Shown here: positions 26,001-34,833 of the stretch, piece by piece
Layout of the letters: the number at the start of each line of letters is the position of its first letter
Position numbering within the stretch: the stretch's first letter is position 1
Origin: DASYYE01 sp035946955
GTDB lineage: Bacteria; Actinomycetota; Actinomycetes; Streptosporangiales; Streptosporangiaceae
Length of the DNA stretch: 64,000 nt
Assembly (NCBI GenBank): GCA_035946955.1
Contig: DASYYE010000399.1
Location: 1-64,000 of the forward strand
Direction of reading: 5' to 3'
Notes under the pieces: model-generated
The model's database searches: none
Seen by the model: the letters and a program-made list of their open reading frames with translations, nothing else
Told to the model about the DNA's origin: nothing
Made by a program: the position numbers and the translations under genes

Positions 26001-27066
26001 AGCCGGTTTCGAGGGATTTTTGCGGCCACGCCGGTTCGAGGAACTAGCCCAGGTCGCCATTGACGGACCGGTAGTTATCGTCAACGTCAGCGGCCTTCGT
26101 TGTGACGCCTTGGTGATCACATCTGGTGACGTGCATACAGTACAACTGCCCGGCCTCACCGCCCATGAGCTCGGCGATTACGTGAACGATGTGCTCACCA
26201 CCTTCAGCCAGCCGCTCGCCAGCCTCCCCCGGATTGTAGCGATGCACCAGACGATCACCCGGATGCTGGAATGGCTATGGCCTGCTGTCACCGGCCCTGT
26301 CCTCAACGCAATTGGGTCGGCAGAAAGAATCTGGTGGTGTCCAACCGGCCAGCTCGCTCTACTGCCGTTGCACGCCGCCATTGACCCCGCCAGCGGCGAG
26401 CCGGCGCTTGACAAGATCCTGTCGTCGTACACGCCGACATTGCGGGCGCTTATCACTGCCCGGTCGCGAGCTTCGCTCACACATCCAAACCTTCTTATCG
26501 TGGCGTTGCCCGAGACGCCGGGTGCGCCCGACCTCGATGTCCAGCCGGAGACTGAGACTCTCACGCGGTTGTTCGGGCAGCAGTGCAAGATCCTTACCGG
26601 GGTCGGCGCCACGGTGTCCGCCGTCCGTAACGAGCTGGCCAGCCATCATTGGGTCCATTTCGCATGCCATGGCCAGCAAGACCTCCTGCAACCTTCACAA
26701 GGCGCGCTCTTGCTCCACGACGGGCCACTGACGGTCCTTGAGGTGGCACGGCAGCGCCATATCAACGCCGAGCTGGCGTTTCTGTCCGCCTGCCAAACGG
26801 CGGTGGGCGGCGCCCTTCCCGACGAGGCAATTCACCTGGCTGCATCGCTGCAGGTCACCGGATTCCGACATGTCATCGCCACGCTGTGGCCAATCCATGA
26901 CGCCCTCGCGCCGCAGGTCACCAACGACGTCTACACCGGGCTAGCTGCTGGCCGTGACGTCTCCGCCATCGGCGACCTGCTTCACCAGGCCGTACGCCGA
27001 TTGCGAAACGCGGGTAACGTCACAATGCCGGCTCTCTGGGCGCCATACATCCACATCGGCCCTTAG
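23059..27066 (+). CDS. TPR-repeat CHAT-domain caspase-like protease
   Basis: 1335 aa from GTG with GGAGG upstream. About residues 60-900 are tandem TPR-like repeats (GSALLDRYRRTNSAADLDEA, with the recurring 'ADLDEAV.LLR.A'). About 1080-1335 is a CHAT domain with the catalytic dyad His1204 in HFACHGQ and Cys1245 in LSACQTA, followed by GFRHVIATLWPIHD. CHAT proteases are caspase/separase relatives; several are defence proteases that cut a partner after sensing. The gene diverges from a zinc-ribbon/membrane-protein operon, so three genes form one plausible module. Target and trigger are unknown. Confidence 0.92.
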   Translation: MEDRRVAALRSRVDTYLSTNNVDVLLSADATADAKRLIRSGRRDPAAHAVLASFYWYRYGSGAGTGDLAAAVDLSDQLRAANPDLRPPELSDVLDFIDRLVAGEDLVLDIDETDEERPAFAGLFYDLAGLWFANYLDTSDIGLLNRAIAAMHTTLELTPEEDPAYLPAMTLLGSYLSARGEREDLDAAVALLRQALERTGPVGEFRSHMHRALVGVLAKIREREDSANAVIAFTEAAIEGIEELGLDDPTGDQIAQLARADSVSALLESNVRDVDEPVALGRLAVAARAGNDPERPLALYGLALALQRRAGARRSAADNAEAIASLRQMHALSVNTEDVTLSALAQTMLSVLLEQRFGLTGDHAVVPGALAAAREAVEILPPGHSIEAFSLTNLGSALSFSYGQTGARDDLDEAIETLQRASHTGEARTLSILGAAYYTRYLLSGVRADLDDSVRLTREAVTQTSADDEGAADWLENLGTALRLRYEETGSSADIDEAVRWLREAAERTPAEHADRARACASLGGALLDRYRRTNSAADLDEAVRAMRDAVAPSGPESSGGAILRSSLGVALTFRYEQMGFAADLDEAVELLHTAVSEIAAGSPERALILNNFGSSLQFRFELTGSRIDLDQAVAAYREAIEAVPADSPQRTMARGNLGSVLESRFQLTGDRADLDEAIGVLRAAESAAASGSTDRPVIATNLGKALFSRYEDFSELADLDGAIDAARAAMESIPATHFRQARYRSQLGALTLVRAERQGEQADLDAAVTLARAAVDAMAPGDPQTALYLANLGNALLVRSRSAGSATDRVEALRALRSAAQAETSPARVRVRAARRWGSLAAEDGNFDEALAGLEAAVHLLPLLAWRGIPRADQERFLSEMTGLASDAAAVAITVGRTALAVELLEQGRTVLWSQLLDTRTDLTELRSARPDLADRLTEVGAALELHADRDFAGLEALAETDRTPLAREWDELITEVRRLAGFEGFLRPRRFEELAQVAIDGPVVIVNVSGLRCDALVITSGDVHTVQLPGLTAHELGDYVNDVLTTFSQPLASLPRIVAMHQTITRMLEWLWPAVTGPVLNAIGSAERIWWCPTGQLALLPLHAAIDPASGEPALDKILSSYTPTLRALITARSRASLTHPNLLIVALPETPGAPDLDVQPETETLTRLFGQQCKILTGVGATVSAVRNELASHHWVHFACHGQQDLLQPSQGALLLHDGPLTVLEVARQRHINAELAFLSACQTAVGGALPDEAIHLAASLQVTGFRHVIATLWPIHDALAPQVTNDVYTGLAAGRDVSAIGDLLHQAVRRLRNAGNVTMPALWAPYIHIGP

Positions 27067-27629
27067 TAATTCCCCTTGGCCACAAGGCCACAGGATCTGC
27101 TCCTGCCGGTACCCCAGTCCGGTGTTGGCCAGGTCGATCAGATCGTGGCTGGTGGCCTGGCGGTTCCACACCTGCCGGCCGGTGTAACCCGACTTTTATC
27201 AAAGCTAGTGAGCACCGGGGCTGGCGCTGCTGACTTTGGTTAAGGCTTCACACGGGTCGCTGGGCAGGGGCCGGCGGTTGTAATGGTGTGGGCGTCAGCT
27301 CTGGCCCTGACTTGGCTCACGATCACTGAGATTCTGCAAGTGCGGTCTCCTGACCTGCAGGTTCGTACGTGCTGACGGCAAGAAATGCGCACTACAGTAA
27401 TCCAACGGTTTGTTGTCCTGACGGCCTGGGTGGCCGGGCTGATCGTGGCCAGAGGCGAGGCCGCACCGAGCGCTGGCCGGGCCGCTGGCGCTGATCGTCG
27501 CACCGCTGGCACCTCGCCGAGGAGCTGTGGGCTCAGCTCGGCCAAGATCACGGGGCTGATAGTGGATCGGCTGGTGGTGGCCGGATCGGTAACGTCATGG
27601 CTCGCTAAGCGCCGACTGCCCGGCTCGGG
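27067..27629. other. Gene-poor stretch downstream of the CHAT gene
   Basis: About 560 bases. A weak hairpin TGGCC-acaa-GGCCA follows the CHAT stop (about 27078-27091). Other frames have no motif. The 27400-27600 part has coding-like composition but no continuous recognisable product. Confidence 0.4.
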
Positions 27630-28268
27630 TCAGCTGCCCAACCGCATATGGATGTGCCCGCCGGTGAACCAGTGCGGCGGATTCGCCGGGCTGAGCTCGC
27701 GGAACAGGTACCCCGCCTTCTCCGCTACGCGGCAGGACGCCGGGTTATCGACATCGTGCACGAGCATGATCTGCCGCAGGCTTGCCCCGGCGAACGCATC
27801 GAAGACCCAGTCGGTCACCGCCCGGACCGCCGCCGGAGCTATGCCGCGGCCGCGGGCTGCCACCGCGGTCCAGTAGCCAATCTCGGCGGTCTCGCGCTCG
27901 CCGATCCGGCCGGTCTCCTCGCGATTCTTCAGCCCGACACTCCCCGCCAGGACACAGCCGCCGACATCGCCCGCTTCGAGTACGGCGAAGCTCAGCCGGT
28001 CACCGTCCCGCCAGCCGCGATCCTGGCTTGCGAGCCACCGGGCCGCGTCGCGTTCATCCATCGGTCCGGTCCGCTCCACCCCGCCGCGCAGCACGGTCCT
28101 GAACGGCCGTTCGTCCGGTCTTGACCACATGCCACCAAGGAGGTAATCGCGGCTCATCTCGGCGGCCAACGCGGGGATGTCCGCCGCTCGCCATGGCCGC
28201 AGAATCAGCGCGGGCTGACGGCTCACCGCCGGCACGCACAGCTCAGGGAACCTCAGCCCGTCTGTCAT
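27630..28268 (-). CDS. GNAT-family N-acetyltransferase (RimJ/RimL-like)
   Basis: 212 aa. The start region LILRPWRAADIPALAAEMSR, then RLSFAVLEAGDVGGCVLAGS, ETAEIGYWTAVAARGRGIAP, AAVRAVTDWVF and HDVDNPASCRVAEKAGYLFR match GNAT motifs; RGRGIAP is the acetyl-CoA pyrophosphate loop and N-x-x-S-x-x-V-A-E-K-A-G-Y the C-terminal motif B. It is RimJ-like, acetylating an amino group of a protein or small molecule. It stands alone. Confidence 0.92.
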   Translation of the reverse strand: MTDGLRFPELCVPAVSRQPALILRPWRAADIPALAAEMSRDYLLGGMWSRPDERPFRTVLRGGVERTGPMDERDAARWLASQDRGWRDGDRLSFAVLEAGDVGGCVLAGSVGLKNREETGRIGERETAEIGYWTAVAARGRGIAPAAVRAVTDWVFDAFAGASLRQIMLVHDVDNPASCRVAEKAGYLFRELSPANPPHWFTGGHIHMRLGS

Positions 28269-28438
28269 GCCGGGAATAATGCTGGACCACCGGCATCGCG
28301 CTCAACCGGGTTTCGCCTGGGTGATCGGCTAAGGGCGCCACGACCGGCGACGCCGAACAGCTGACTGCAGTGCGCACTAAATGAGCCAAGTCGGATCCCA
28401 TGAGCCTGTGGAGAGGCAGGGAGACAGCGATGAAGACG

Positions 28439-29029
28439 TCATGCGGCGATTACGGTGCTAACAGCAGCGGCTAGAAGGAGAAGGAGGCTGGCACCTGCGG
28501 ACACCCAGCCCATGTTCACCCATCGGTGTTTGGCCAGCACCCTCTCCGCCAGCAGGAAGAGGTTCTCCGTAACAGCTGAGAGTCCGAAGGCATCGTCCGC
28601 CGACTGGATCATCTTCAGCCCTATGCCACGGTCTACACGGGCAATAGTGCCGAACCAGTACAGTGCGGCAGGCCGATAGCGAATGCCTCCCTGCGCATCT
28701 TGTTCAGTGAAGGACTTACGGAGCTCATCGAGCCTCGCATTGGACAGCCGCGAGTAGAGGCAGGCGATCGCCATCAGGATCGAGATCGCTGTCGCCACCG
28801 CCGCTCCTGCCAAGAGGAACAAGGTCGCGAGCGGCAGGCTGGCGTGGAGCTGCACGAGCTTCTGCGAGGAGGCAATGGTGACACTCGAAAGTACTGTTAT
28901 GTATACACCGTTCAGCGTAAGCAGCAATTGACCCTTCGAGTCCGCCACCTTGTACCAGTCCATGGTAGAGGCGTAGACCTCCCGGGAAAACGTCAGCGCT
29001 CCCGGCGGGACGGAAGATTCGGCGGCCAT
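28439..29029 (-). CDS. Membrane protein resembling Pycsar/DUF5706 effectors
   Basis: 196 aa from the ATG at 29029. The order is a short N-terminal helix (REVYASTMDWYKVADSKGQL), a helix pair at about residues 34-53 and 66-90, a 70-residue cytosolic segment, and a C-terminal VLAKHRWVNMGWVSAGASLL helix. The opening 'W..aDsKgqlLL' and the closing 'K.rw' before the last helix resemble PycTM (DUF5706) effectors that depolarise the membrane on cyclic-nucleotide binding. No nucleotide cyclase gene is adjacent. The assignment rests on pattern memory. Confidence 0.5.
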   Translation of the reverse strand: MAAESSVPPGALTFSREVYASTMDWYKVADSKGQLLLTLNGVYITVLSSVTIASSQKLVQLHASLPLATLFLLAGAAVATAISILMAIACLYSRLSNARLDELRKSFTEQDAQGGIRYRPAALYWFGTIARVDRGIGLKMIQSADDAFGLSAVTENLFLLAERVLAKHRWVNMGWVSAGASLLLLLAAAVSTVIAA

Positions 29030-29113
29030 ACCACGAGTGTCACGCCCGAACTGGCCTACGTCGAGCCACAATGAGACCCCAACGCGCGCCATAAGTCCAG
29101 GCGTCACGCTCAA

Positions 29114-29820
29114 GGTCTCCCCCGGACGGTCCCGGCCGCCGCCGACTTGCCATACAGCAACATGGAACTCATCGACCAGGCCGTCTACGCGGGCTTAGCG
29201 GACCGGGTGAATGACGACCCGAGTTGGGTCATGTTGGCCCGGCAACGTAACCGCCTGGTGCCGGGCAAGCCGCAGGCTGAACCACGCCCGCTACGCGAAC
29301 TGCCAGCATGCGGGCGGCCCAGCCGACCGCCGGATCGCGGTCTGGGTCGGGCGAGGCCTGGTCACCCGGAATCCTGGCAAGTGCCGCGATGATTGCCGGA
29401 TTTCCCCGGCGATGGCCGGGTAGCGCTCGGCCCAGGCGGCGAAGTGCTCCTGCACTGCAGACGTCGAGGCGCGCCCGGCCACGAGCGTGGCCACCAGCCG
29501 CTGGCCATCAGGAGTCTGGATGGCTTCGCCGTCGCGGACTAGGGTGGCGAGCGCGTTGTGTTGAGGCGTGTGTGCTTGTACGCGGGTGTTCGCGGCAGTG
29601 AGCTGGCTGGCCCAGAGCCAGGTTGCGGCGGCACGCAGGCGCAGGCGGAGGCTGGTGCCCCAGGTCGGCCAGGACAGGACGGCTCATACTGGGCGGAGGT
29701 GTTATCTTTCGCCGGAGGCCGCATGGCGACGTCGTGGCAGCCCGGCTGGCACACCAGGTCGCCCTGGCGCGGGCCGCGGGGGGATGGCCAGTCCGCACTG
29801 GGCCGGAGGGACCTTTGGAG
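29114..29820. other. Region of decayed sequence upstream of the GH2 gene
   Basis: About 700 bases. A plus-strand fragment starts MELIDQAVYAGLADRVNDDP at 29162 and then degenerates. A minus-strand open frame (about 29291-29690) reads HNALATLVRDGEAIQTPDGQ and AVQEHFAAWAERYPAIAGEI with no proper start. Both look like relics of coding sequence that I cannot identify. The far end carries the GH2 ribosome site GGAGGG at 29805-29810. Confidence 0.4.
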
Positions 29821-32247
29821 GTGACCGGCGTTCCGGGATGGACTGGGCGGAGCCGGCTTGCGGTGCTGGGGCGCAGGCAGTTCCTGTGGGCCATGGCGGC
29901 AGGCGCCGCGGGGGTGGCGGCGTGGTCGGTGACCGCCTGTCGGCCGCGCCCGATGCGGCCACCACGCCGCCCTGTGCCCCGGCTCATCGCGTTCGGCGCA
30001 GGATGGCTGTTCGGCCGGGCCGCGGCCGGCAGCAGCCAGCCCGGTTTTAATGACAGCGGCCTGCAGACGGTCACGCTCCCGCACACGGTCACCCGGCTGT
30101 CCTGGCGGGACTGGAATCCGGCCAGCTGGGAGGGCGTATGGGTGTACCGGAAGCATTTCGATGCGCCCAGCGAGGCGGCCGGCATGCGGGTCTTCCTGGA
30201 CTTCGGCGCGGCGATGACGCAGGCGACCCTGACGCTCAACGGCCGTGGCCTGCCCGGCCACGTGGGCGGCTACTTGCCGTTCGGCACCGAGATCACCGGC
30301 CGGCTGATGCGCCGTGGCAACGTGCTGGCTGTCACCTTGGACTCGCGGTTCAACCTGGACGTGCCGCCGGACCGTCCACCGCCGTACACCGCCAACTCGG
30401 TCGACTTCTGGCAGCCCGGTGGGCTGTACCGGGAGGTGCAGCTGCGGATTGTGCCGCAGGTGTTCCTCGCCGACGTGTTCGCCAAGCCGGTCAACGTCAT
30501 GGACGCTGCCCGCCGGCAGGTCGTGGTGCGGTGCACGGTGGACGCAGCGATGGTGCCGCGCGGCAGCGTGACCGTCCTTGTTGAGCTGCTTGATGGAACC
30601 CGGGAGGTTTCCTCCGCCACGGTGCCGGTGACGATCAGCAAGCAGGGGCCGGTCACGGCGACCGGCACGCTCAGCGGGTTGGCGGGCGTCACCTTGTGGG
30701 ACACCGGCAACCCGAAGCTGTACACGGTGCGGGCCACGCTGCGGGTGGGCCGTACGCCGCTGCATGAGTACCGGGTGCGGATCGGGTTCCGCGAGGCCAG
30801 CTTCCGGCTGGACGGGTTCTTCCTGAACGGCCGCAGGGTCAAGCTGTTCGGCGTCAACCGGCACCAGTTCTACCCATTCGCCGGTGGCGCCATGCCGGCC
30901 CGGGTGCAGCGCAGGGACGCGGAGGTGCTGCGGCAGGAGCTGAACTGCAACATGGTGCGGTGCTCGCATTACCCGCAGTCGGAGGATTTCTACGACGCCT
31001 GCGATGAGCTGGGGCTGATGGTGTGGGAGGAGATTCCGGGCTGGGTTTACTTCGGTGACGCCGCGTGGCAGGCGGCGGCCTACCGCGACGTGCACGACAT
31101 GATCATCCGTGACCGCAACCATCCGTCCATCATCGTGTGGGGCGTGATGCCCAACGAGGCGGGCGAACACGTCACCGAGTACGCCGCGTACCACGAACTC
31201 GCGCGCTCGCTCGATGACTCACGCCCGACCGGGGGCGACGGTACACCCACCGACACAAGCTTCGTATTCGACGTCTACAGCATCCACGACTACACACACC
31301 GGATCGGCCCCGACGGCCTGCGCCAACCCGAGCTCGGCCCCCCCACCGACGCAGCCGGCAAGCCCTACCTGGTCTGCGAGGCGGTGGGCGCGCACGGCGG
31401 CCCTGCGAAGCATTACCGCCGCATCGACTCCCAGCACACCCAGCAGGGGCAGGCCACCGCGCACGCCCGCGTGCACGACATCGCCGCCTCCGATGACCGC
31501 TACTGCGGCGTGCTCACCTGGTCCGGCCACGACTACCCCTCGGGCAACCACTATTCACTTGGCGGCATCAAGTACACCGGCGTAGCCGACGTGTTCCGCA
31601 TCCCCAAACCTGGTGCCGCGATCTACCAGTCGCAGCTGGACCCGGCGATCCGGCCAGTGATCCAGCCTGCGTTCTACTGGGACTTCGGGCCGACCTCCCC
31701 TATCACCAGCCTGAGCAGCGCGATGATCTGCTCCAACCTGGACCGCCTCGAACTCTACGTCGGTGGCGCGCACCACGCCACCGTGACCGCTGACCGCGCC
31801 CACTACGGCCACCTGACCTACCCGCCGTCGTTCACCGACTTCACCGGCGTGGACGGTGCCTCGCACCCAGAGCTGCGCATCGACGGCTACCTCGGCGGCG
31901 TCAAGGTGGCCTCCCGCCGGTTCTCCTCAGACCCTTCCGCCGATTGGCTGCTGCTCGCGGCCGACGATGCCGAGCTGGTCGGTGATGGCACCGACGCGAC
32001 CCGGGTCGTGTTCCGGGCGGTGGACGCCTACGGGGAGCCCCGCCCGTACGTCGGAGCGCAAGTCCGGCTCTCGGTGCACGGCCCCGCCCTGCTGATCGGC
32101 GACAACCCGTTCGACTTCGCCGAAGCCGGCGGCACCGGCGCGGCCTGGGTACGGACGCTGCCCAGCTCGGCGGGCTCGGTTACAGTACGGGCCAGCCACC
32201 CGGTGCTCGGGCCGGCCACGGTGATGATCCGTATCCGGCAGCCCTAG
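29821..32247 (+). CDS. Exported glycoside hydrolase family 2 (beta-galactosidase/glucuronidase-like) lipoprotein
   Basis: 808 aa from the GTG at 29821, ten bases after GGAGGG. The N-terminus has a Tat motif (RRQFL at 19-23) and a lipobox ending at Cys40 (SVTAC), so it is probably a surface lipoprotein. The GH2 sugar-binding, immunoglobulin-like and TIM-barrel domains are in order; NRHQFYPFAGG and MVRCSHYPQSEDFYDACDEL are typical. Acid/base Glu446 lies in MPNEAGEH and nucleophile Glu520 in VCEAVGAHGG. It trims terminal beta-linked sugars outside the cell. A ricin-type lectin gene converges on it. Confidence 0.92.
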   Translation: MTGVPGWTGRSRLAVLGRRQFLWAMAAGAAGVAAWSVTACRPRPMRPPRRPVPRLIAFGAGWLFGRAAAGSSQPGFNDSGLQTVTLPHTVTRLSWRDWNPASWEGVWVYRKHFDAPSEAAGMRVFLDFGAAMTQATLTLNGRGLPGHVGGYLPFGTEITGRLMRRGNVLAVTLDSRFNLDVPPDRPPPYTANSVDFWQPGGLYREVQLRIVPQVFLADVFAKPVNVMDAARRQVVVRCTVDAAMVPRGSVTVLVELLDGTREVSSATVPVTISKQGPVTATGTLSGLAGVTLWDTGNPKLYTVRATLRVGRTPLHEYRVRIGFREASFRLDGFFLNGRRVKLFGVNRHQFYPFAGGAMPARVQRRDAEVLRQELNCNMVRCSHYPQSEDFYDACDELGLMVWEEIPGWVYFGDAAWQAAAYRDVHDMIIRDRNHPSIIVWGVMPNEAGEHVTEYAAYHELARSLDDSRPTGGDGTPTDTSFVFDVYSIHDYTHRIGPDGLRQPELGPPTDAAGKPYLVCEAVGAHGGPAKHYRRIDSQHTQQGQATAHARVHDIAASDDRYCGVLTWSGHDYPSGNHYSLGGIKYTGVADVFRIPKPGAAIYQSQLDPAIRPVIQPAFYWDFGPTSPITSLSSAMICSNLDRLELYVGGAHHATVTADRAHYGHLTYPPSFTDFTGVDGASHPELRIDGYLGGVKVASRRFSSDPSADWLLLAADDAELVGDGTDATRVVFRAVDAYGEPRPYVGAQVRLSVHGPALLIGDNPFDFAEAGGTGAAWVRTLPSSAGSVTVRASHPVLGPATVMIRIRQP

Positions 32248-32326
32248 GCCGTGGCGGTCAAGGGGCTTACCTTGGCTATGCGGACACCCTTGTCTGTGGT
32301 GGCGGGAGCCGGGTTCACCTGCGTCC

Positions 32327-32355
32327 CGGGAGGCGCCCAAGGGTAGCGCCTCCCG
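32327..32355. terminator. Hairpin between convergent GH2 and lectin genes
   Basis: CGGGAGGCGC / GCGCCTCCCG, a perfect 10-bp stem with a 9-base loop. It sits between two genes that converge, so it could terminate both. There is no T-run. Confidence 0.6.
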
Positions 32356-32394
32356 CCGTCGGCTACGTGCCCGGCGCCCGTCCGTGTGGGGCCG

Positions 32395-33000
32395 TCAGGC
32401 GGGCAGGATATTGACCGGGTCGAATATCTGATACTGGTGCAGGGGGTCGCAGGTCTGTATTTGCATGATTGTCCAGTCGTTGTCGTCGGGGAAGGTCATG
32501 CACAACCCGGTTGCGTAGTTGTAGACCTCATAGGAGCCAGCGGGGGACGGGAGCAATTCCCATAGCTGGCTCCGGGCGCCGACGCAGTACCACTGGACCA
32601 GCGGCGTGCCATCACCGGGATTGCTGCCGTTGGGTGTGATGCACAGGTTGCTGTGCTCCCCGCGGATCTGGTAGAGACCGTCGGCGCCGGCAGTCGCGAA
32701 GTAGAAGTCGCTGGCCCCCGTGCCGTCGCAGTCGTACTCCTGGATCCAGGCGCCGGCCTGCGTAGAGTCGTTGCGGACGTTCACGCAGGCCGCGTTAGTG
32801 ACGTTGTATATGTTGGCGTAGAAGTTGCCCGGCAGGCCGTTTGCCGCTTCGGCGGCGCCCGGCGGGGCAAGCAGCGCCACCACCACGGCCGCCACCACAG
32901 CGGGCCACCGCAGCCACCAGGCCGCCGCCGTCTTCCGCACAGCCCGGCCAGCCACGCCCAAGCCGCGTCTGGTCCTTCTCGTTGCCGTCACCATGGTCAT
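32395..33000 (-). CDS. Secreted ricin-type beta-trefoil lectin-like protein
   Basis: 201 aa with GGAGG before the ATG. Residues 1-53 form a long Sec signal peptide (RRTRRG, then VVAAVVVALLAPPGAAEAA). The mature part has three repeats with Q-x-W/F-like closing motifs: LPGNFYANIYNVTNAACVNV, SNLCITPNGSNPGDGTPLVQ then WYCVGARSQLWEL, and YNYATGLCMTFPDDND with the ending HQYQIFDP. This is a stand-alone ricin-B-like carbohydrate-binding domain. It probably binds extracellular polysaccharide, consistent with the neighbouring GH2. Confidence 0.8.
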   Translation of the reverse strand: MTMVTATRRTRRGLGVAGRAVRKTAAAWWLRWPAVVAAVVVALLAPPGAAEAANGLPGNFYANIYNVTNAACVNVRNDSTQAGAWIQEYDCDGTGASDFYFATAGADGLYQIRGEHSNLCITPNGSNPGDGTPLVQWYCVGARSQLWELLPSPAGSYEVYNYATGLCMTFPDDNDWTIMQIQTCDPLHQYQIFDPVNILPA

Positions 33001-33745
33001 CCTCTTCCTCCCGGCAGGTGAGTGGAACCGGGTCGGCGGGCAGACCGGGTGCTGGCCGAGTCCGGTTTGGCATTGGGATCGCCGCCAGCATCGACCGGGG
33101 CAGTCATCGCCCGCTCATCGCCTGCTCATCACCCCCGGCTGGCGTGCAGCCCGCGCAGGCCGACGAGCAGATCCATGTGCAGGCAGGACACCGTGTCAGC
33201 AACGAAATAGCCGCCGATCTGGACGGAGGGCGGCTGCTGTGCTGCCGGATCTCCCGGCCGTTCCGGGGCAAGACGATCAGCCAGGTGGTCCTGCCAGGAA
33301 ATCGGGGGCCTGCTCAGGGTGATGCCCCGATGTCAGGGCGGCGGCGCGGGGGCAGGTTGGGCTCATGGCCCAGCTACCCATTGCATCACCGCCACCAGCC
33401 GGACGAGTGCGGCGTGGTGGTCGCCTCGTTCAACGGACGCGACAGCCCGCTTCGCCGCTGAGCGGCCCTGGCCTCGTGCCCCACCGAAGGACGCGAGATC
33501 TGGTGGACGGTGGATGCCGATAGGGAGGTCCGACGACGCGCATGAGCGCTCTGCGGTCAGCATCGACGCCACACTGCCGCTCTCGCGCGTGCCGTCGAAC
33601 GCACCGGCCCAACAGGTGCCATGCCGGGGCCCGCCGCCAGCACGAGACCAAGATCAAATACAGCCTGGATGAGGAGCAACTCCCTCCATTTGGACTAGGC
33701 TGGGTAGTGAAGCCAGAAACCGGTGCCCGGCAGGAGATCTCTCCC
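33001..33745. other. Gene-poor stretch upstream of the SAV2177-type methyltransferase
   Basis: About 745 bases. It includes the lectin promoter. Several overlapping frames on both strands lack starts, motifs or consistent codon use. GGAGA at 33732-33736 is the ribosome site of the next gene. No RNA gene or repeat recognised. Confidence 0.45.
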
Positions 33746-34558
33746 ATGACAGACGACTCGTCCTCCGCCCAGCAGCCGTATCCCAAGATCGACGTTAGCG
33801 TGCCACACGCTGCCCGGATCTGGAACTACTGGCTTGGCGGCAAGGACCACTACCCTGTTGACCGTGAGGCCGGCGAGCAGTACCGCGCGACCTATCCCGC
33901 AATCGTCGACATCGCTCGTCAGTCCCGGGAATTCCTCGTTCGCGCCGTCGGGTACCTGGCCGGCGAGGCCGGCATCAGTCAGTTTCTGGACATCGGCACT
34001 GGCCTGCCCACTGCCAACAACACCCATGAGGTCGCCCAGCGGGTGAATCCGCGGGCCCGGATCGTCTACGTCGACAATGACCCGCTCGTGCTGGCACATG
34101 CCCGGGTCCTGCTCACCAGCAGCCCGGAGGGTGCCACGCAGTACCTCGATGCGGACGTGCGCGACCCTGGCAAGATCCTCGCTGAGGCTGCCAGCCTCCT
34201 CGACTTCACCAAGCCCATCGCGGTGATGATGCTCGGGGTTTTGGGACATGTCCTGGACAAGGAGAATCCGCCAGGCATCGTCAGGACGCTGGTGGCAGCC
34301 GTGCCCTCGGGCAGCTACCTGATCATCAATGACGGTACCAACACCGACGAGACGCAGAACCAGGCCGCAGACGATTACGCCGACACTGAAGCAGTCCCGT
34401 ACATACTCCGCAGCCCTGAGCAGATCGCCCAGTATTTCGAAGGGCTCGAACTTCTGGAGCCTGGGGTGGTGTCGACATCACTATGGCGGCCCGAACCCAC
34501 CCGCTTCGGGCCACCCGCTGCCGTAGACGCTTTTTGCGGCGTCGCCCGCAAACCCTGA
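33746..34558 (+). CDS. SAV2177-family (DUF574) SAM-dependent methyltransferase
   Basis: 270 aa from the ATG at 33746. KIDVSVPHAARIWNYWLGGK, then DHYPVDREAGEQ, FLDIGTGLPTANNTHEVAQ (SAM-binding loop), IVYVDNDPLVLAHARVLLTS and YLDADVRDPGKIL are diagnostic of this large actinobacterial family, found in many copies in mycelial actinomycetes. The family is close to structurally solved SAM-binding proteins, but no substrate is established. The longer frame from 33542 lacks similarity before this ATG. Confidence 0.93.
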   Translation: MTDDSSSAQQPYPKIDVSVPHAARIWNYWLGGKDHYPVDREAGEQYRATYPAIVDIARQSREFLVRAVGYLAGEAGISQFLDIGTGLPTANNTHEVAQRVNPRARIVYVDNDPLVLAHARVLLTSSPEGATQYLDADVRDPGKILAEAASLLDFTKPIAVMMLGVLGHVLDKENPPGIVRTLVAAVPSGSYLIINDGTNTDETQNQAADDYADTEAVPYILRSPEQIAQYFEGLELLEPGVVSTSLWRPEPTRFGPPAAVDAFCGVARKP

Positions 34559-34833
34559 CACGCCACCAGGCGCAAGTGCGCCCGGGGAAGGGACCGGGAT
34601 CAGCGGCCGGGCGCGACAGCGGGCGGTGGCTGGGTGCCCGGACCGCGGAGCCGACGACCCCCGCGCCCGCAACAGCCAGCGTGCAGGCCGCCCATCCGGT
34701 CCCGCGCCGGGCGGAGACAGCGCCACCAGCCGGCTGGCCGCGCTGATAACCTGCGCACGGGCTGTGGTCCAGGCGGTTTCTGCAAGGCGGCAGCCATCGG
34801 GGCAGAGTCTCATTTTCTGGCAGGGATGCAGAG

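Noticed and set aside
29291..29690. Minus-strand open frame with coding-like sequence (ATLVRDGEAIQTPDGQ)
   Set aside because: Could be a relic but has no start or recognisable family, so I did not call a gene.
29539..31194. 551-codon open frame on the minus strand
   Set aside because: It is the antisense shadow of the GH2 gene, which has clear catalytic motifs; the translation is Arg/Pro/His-rich with no domain.
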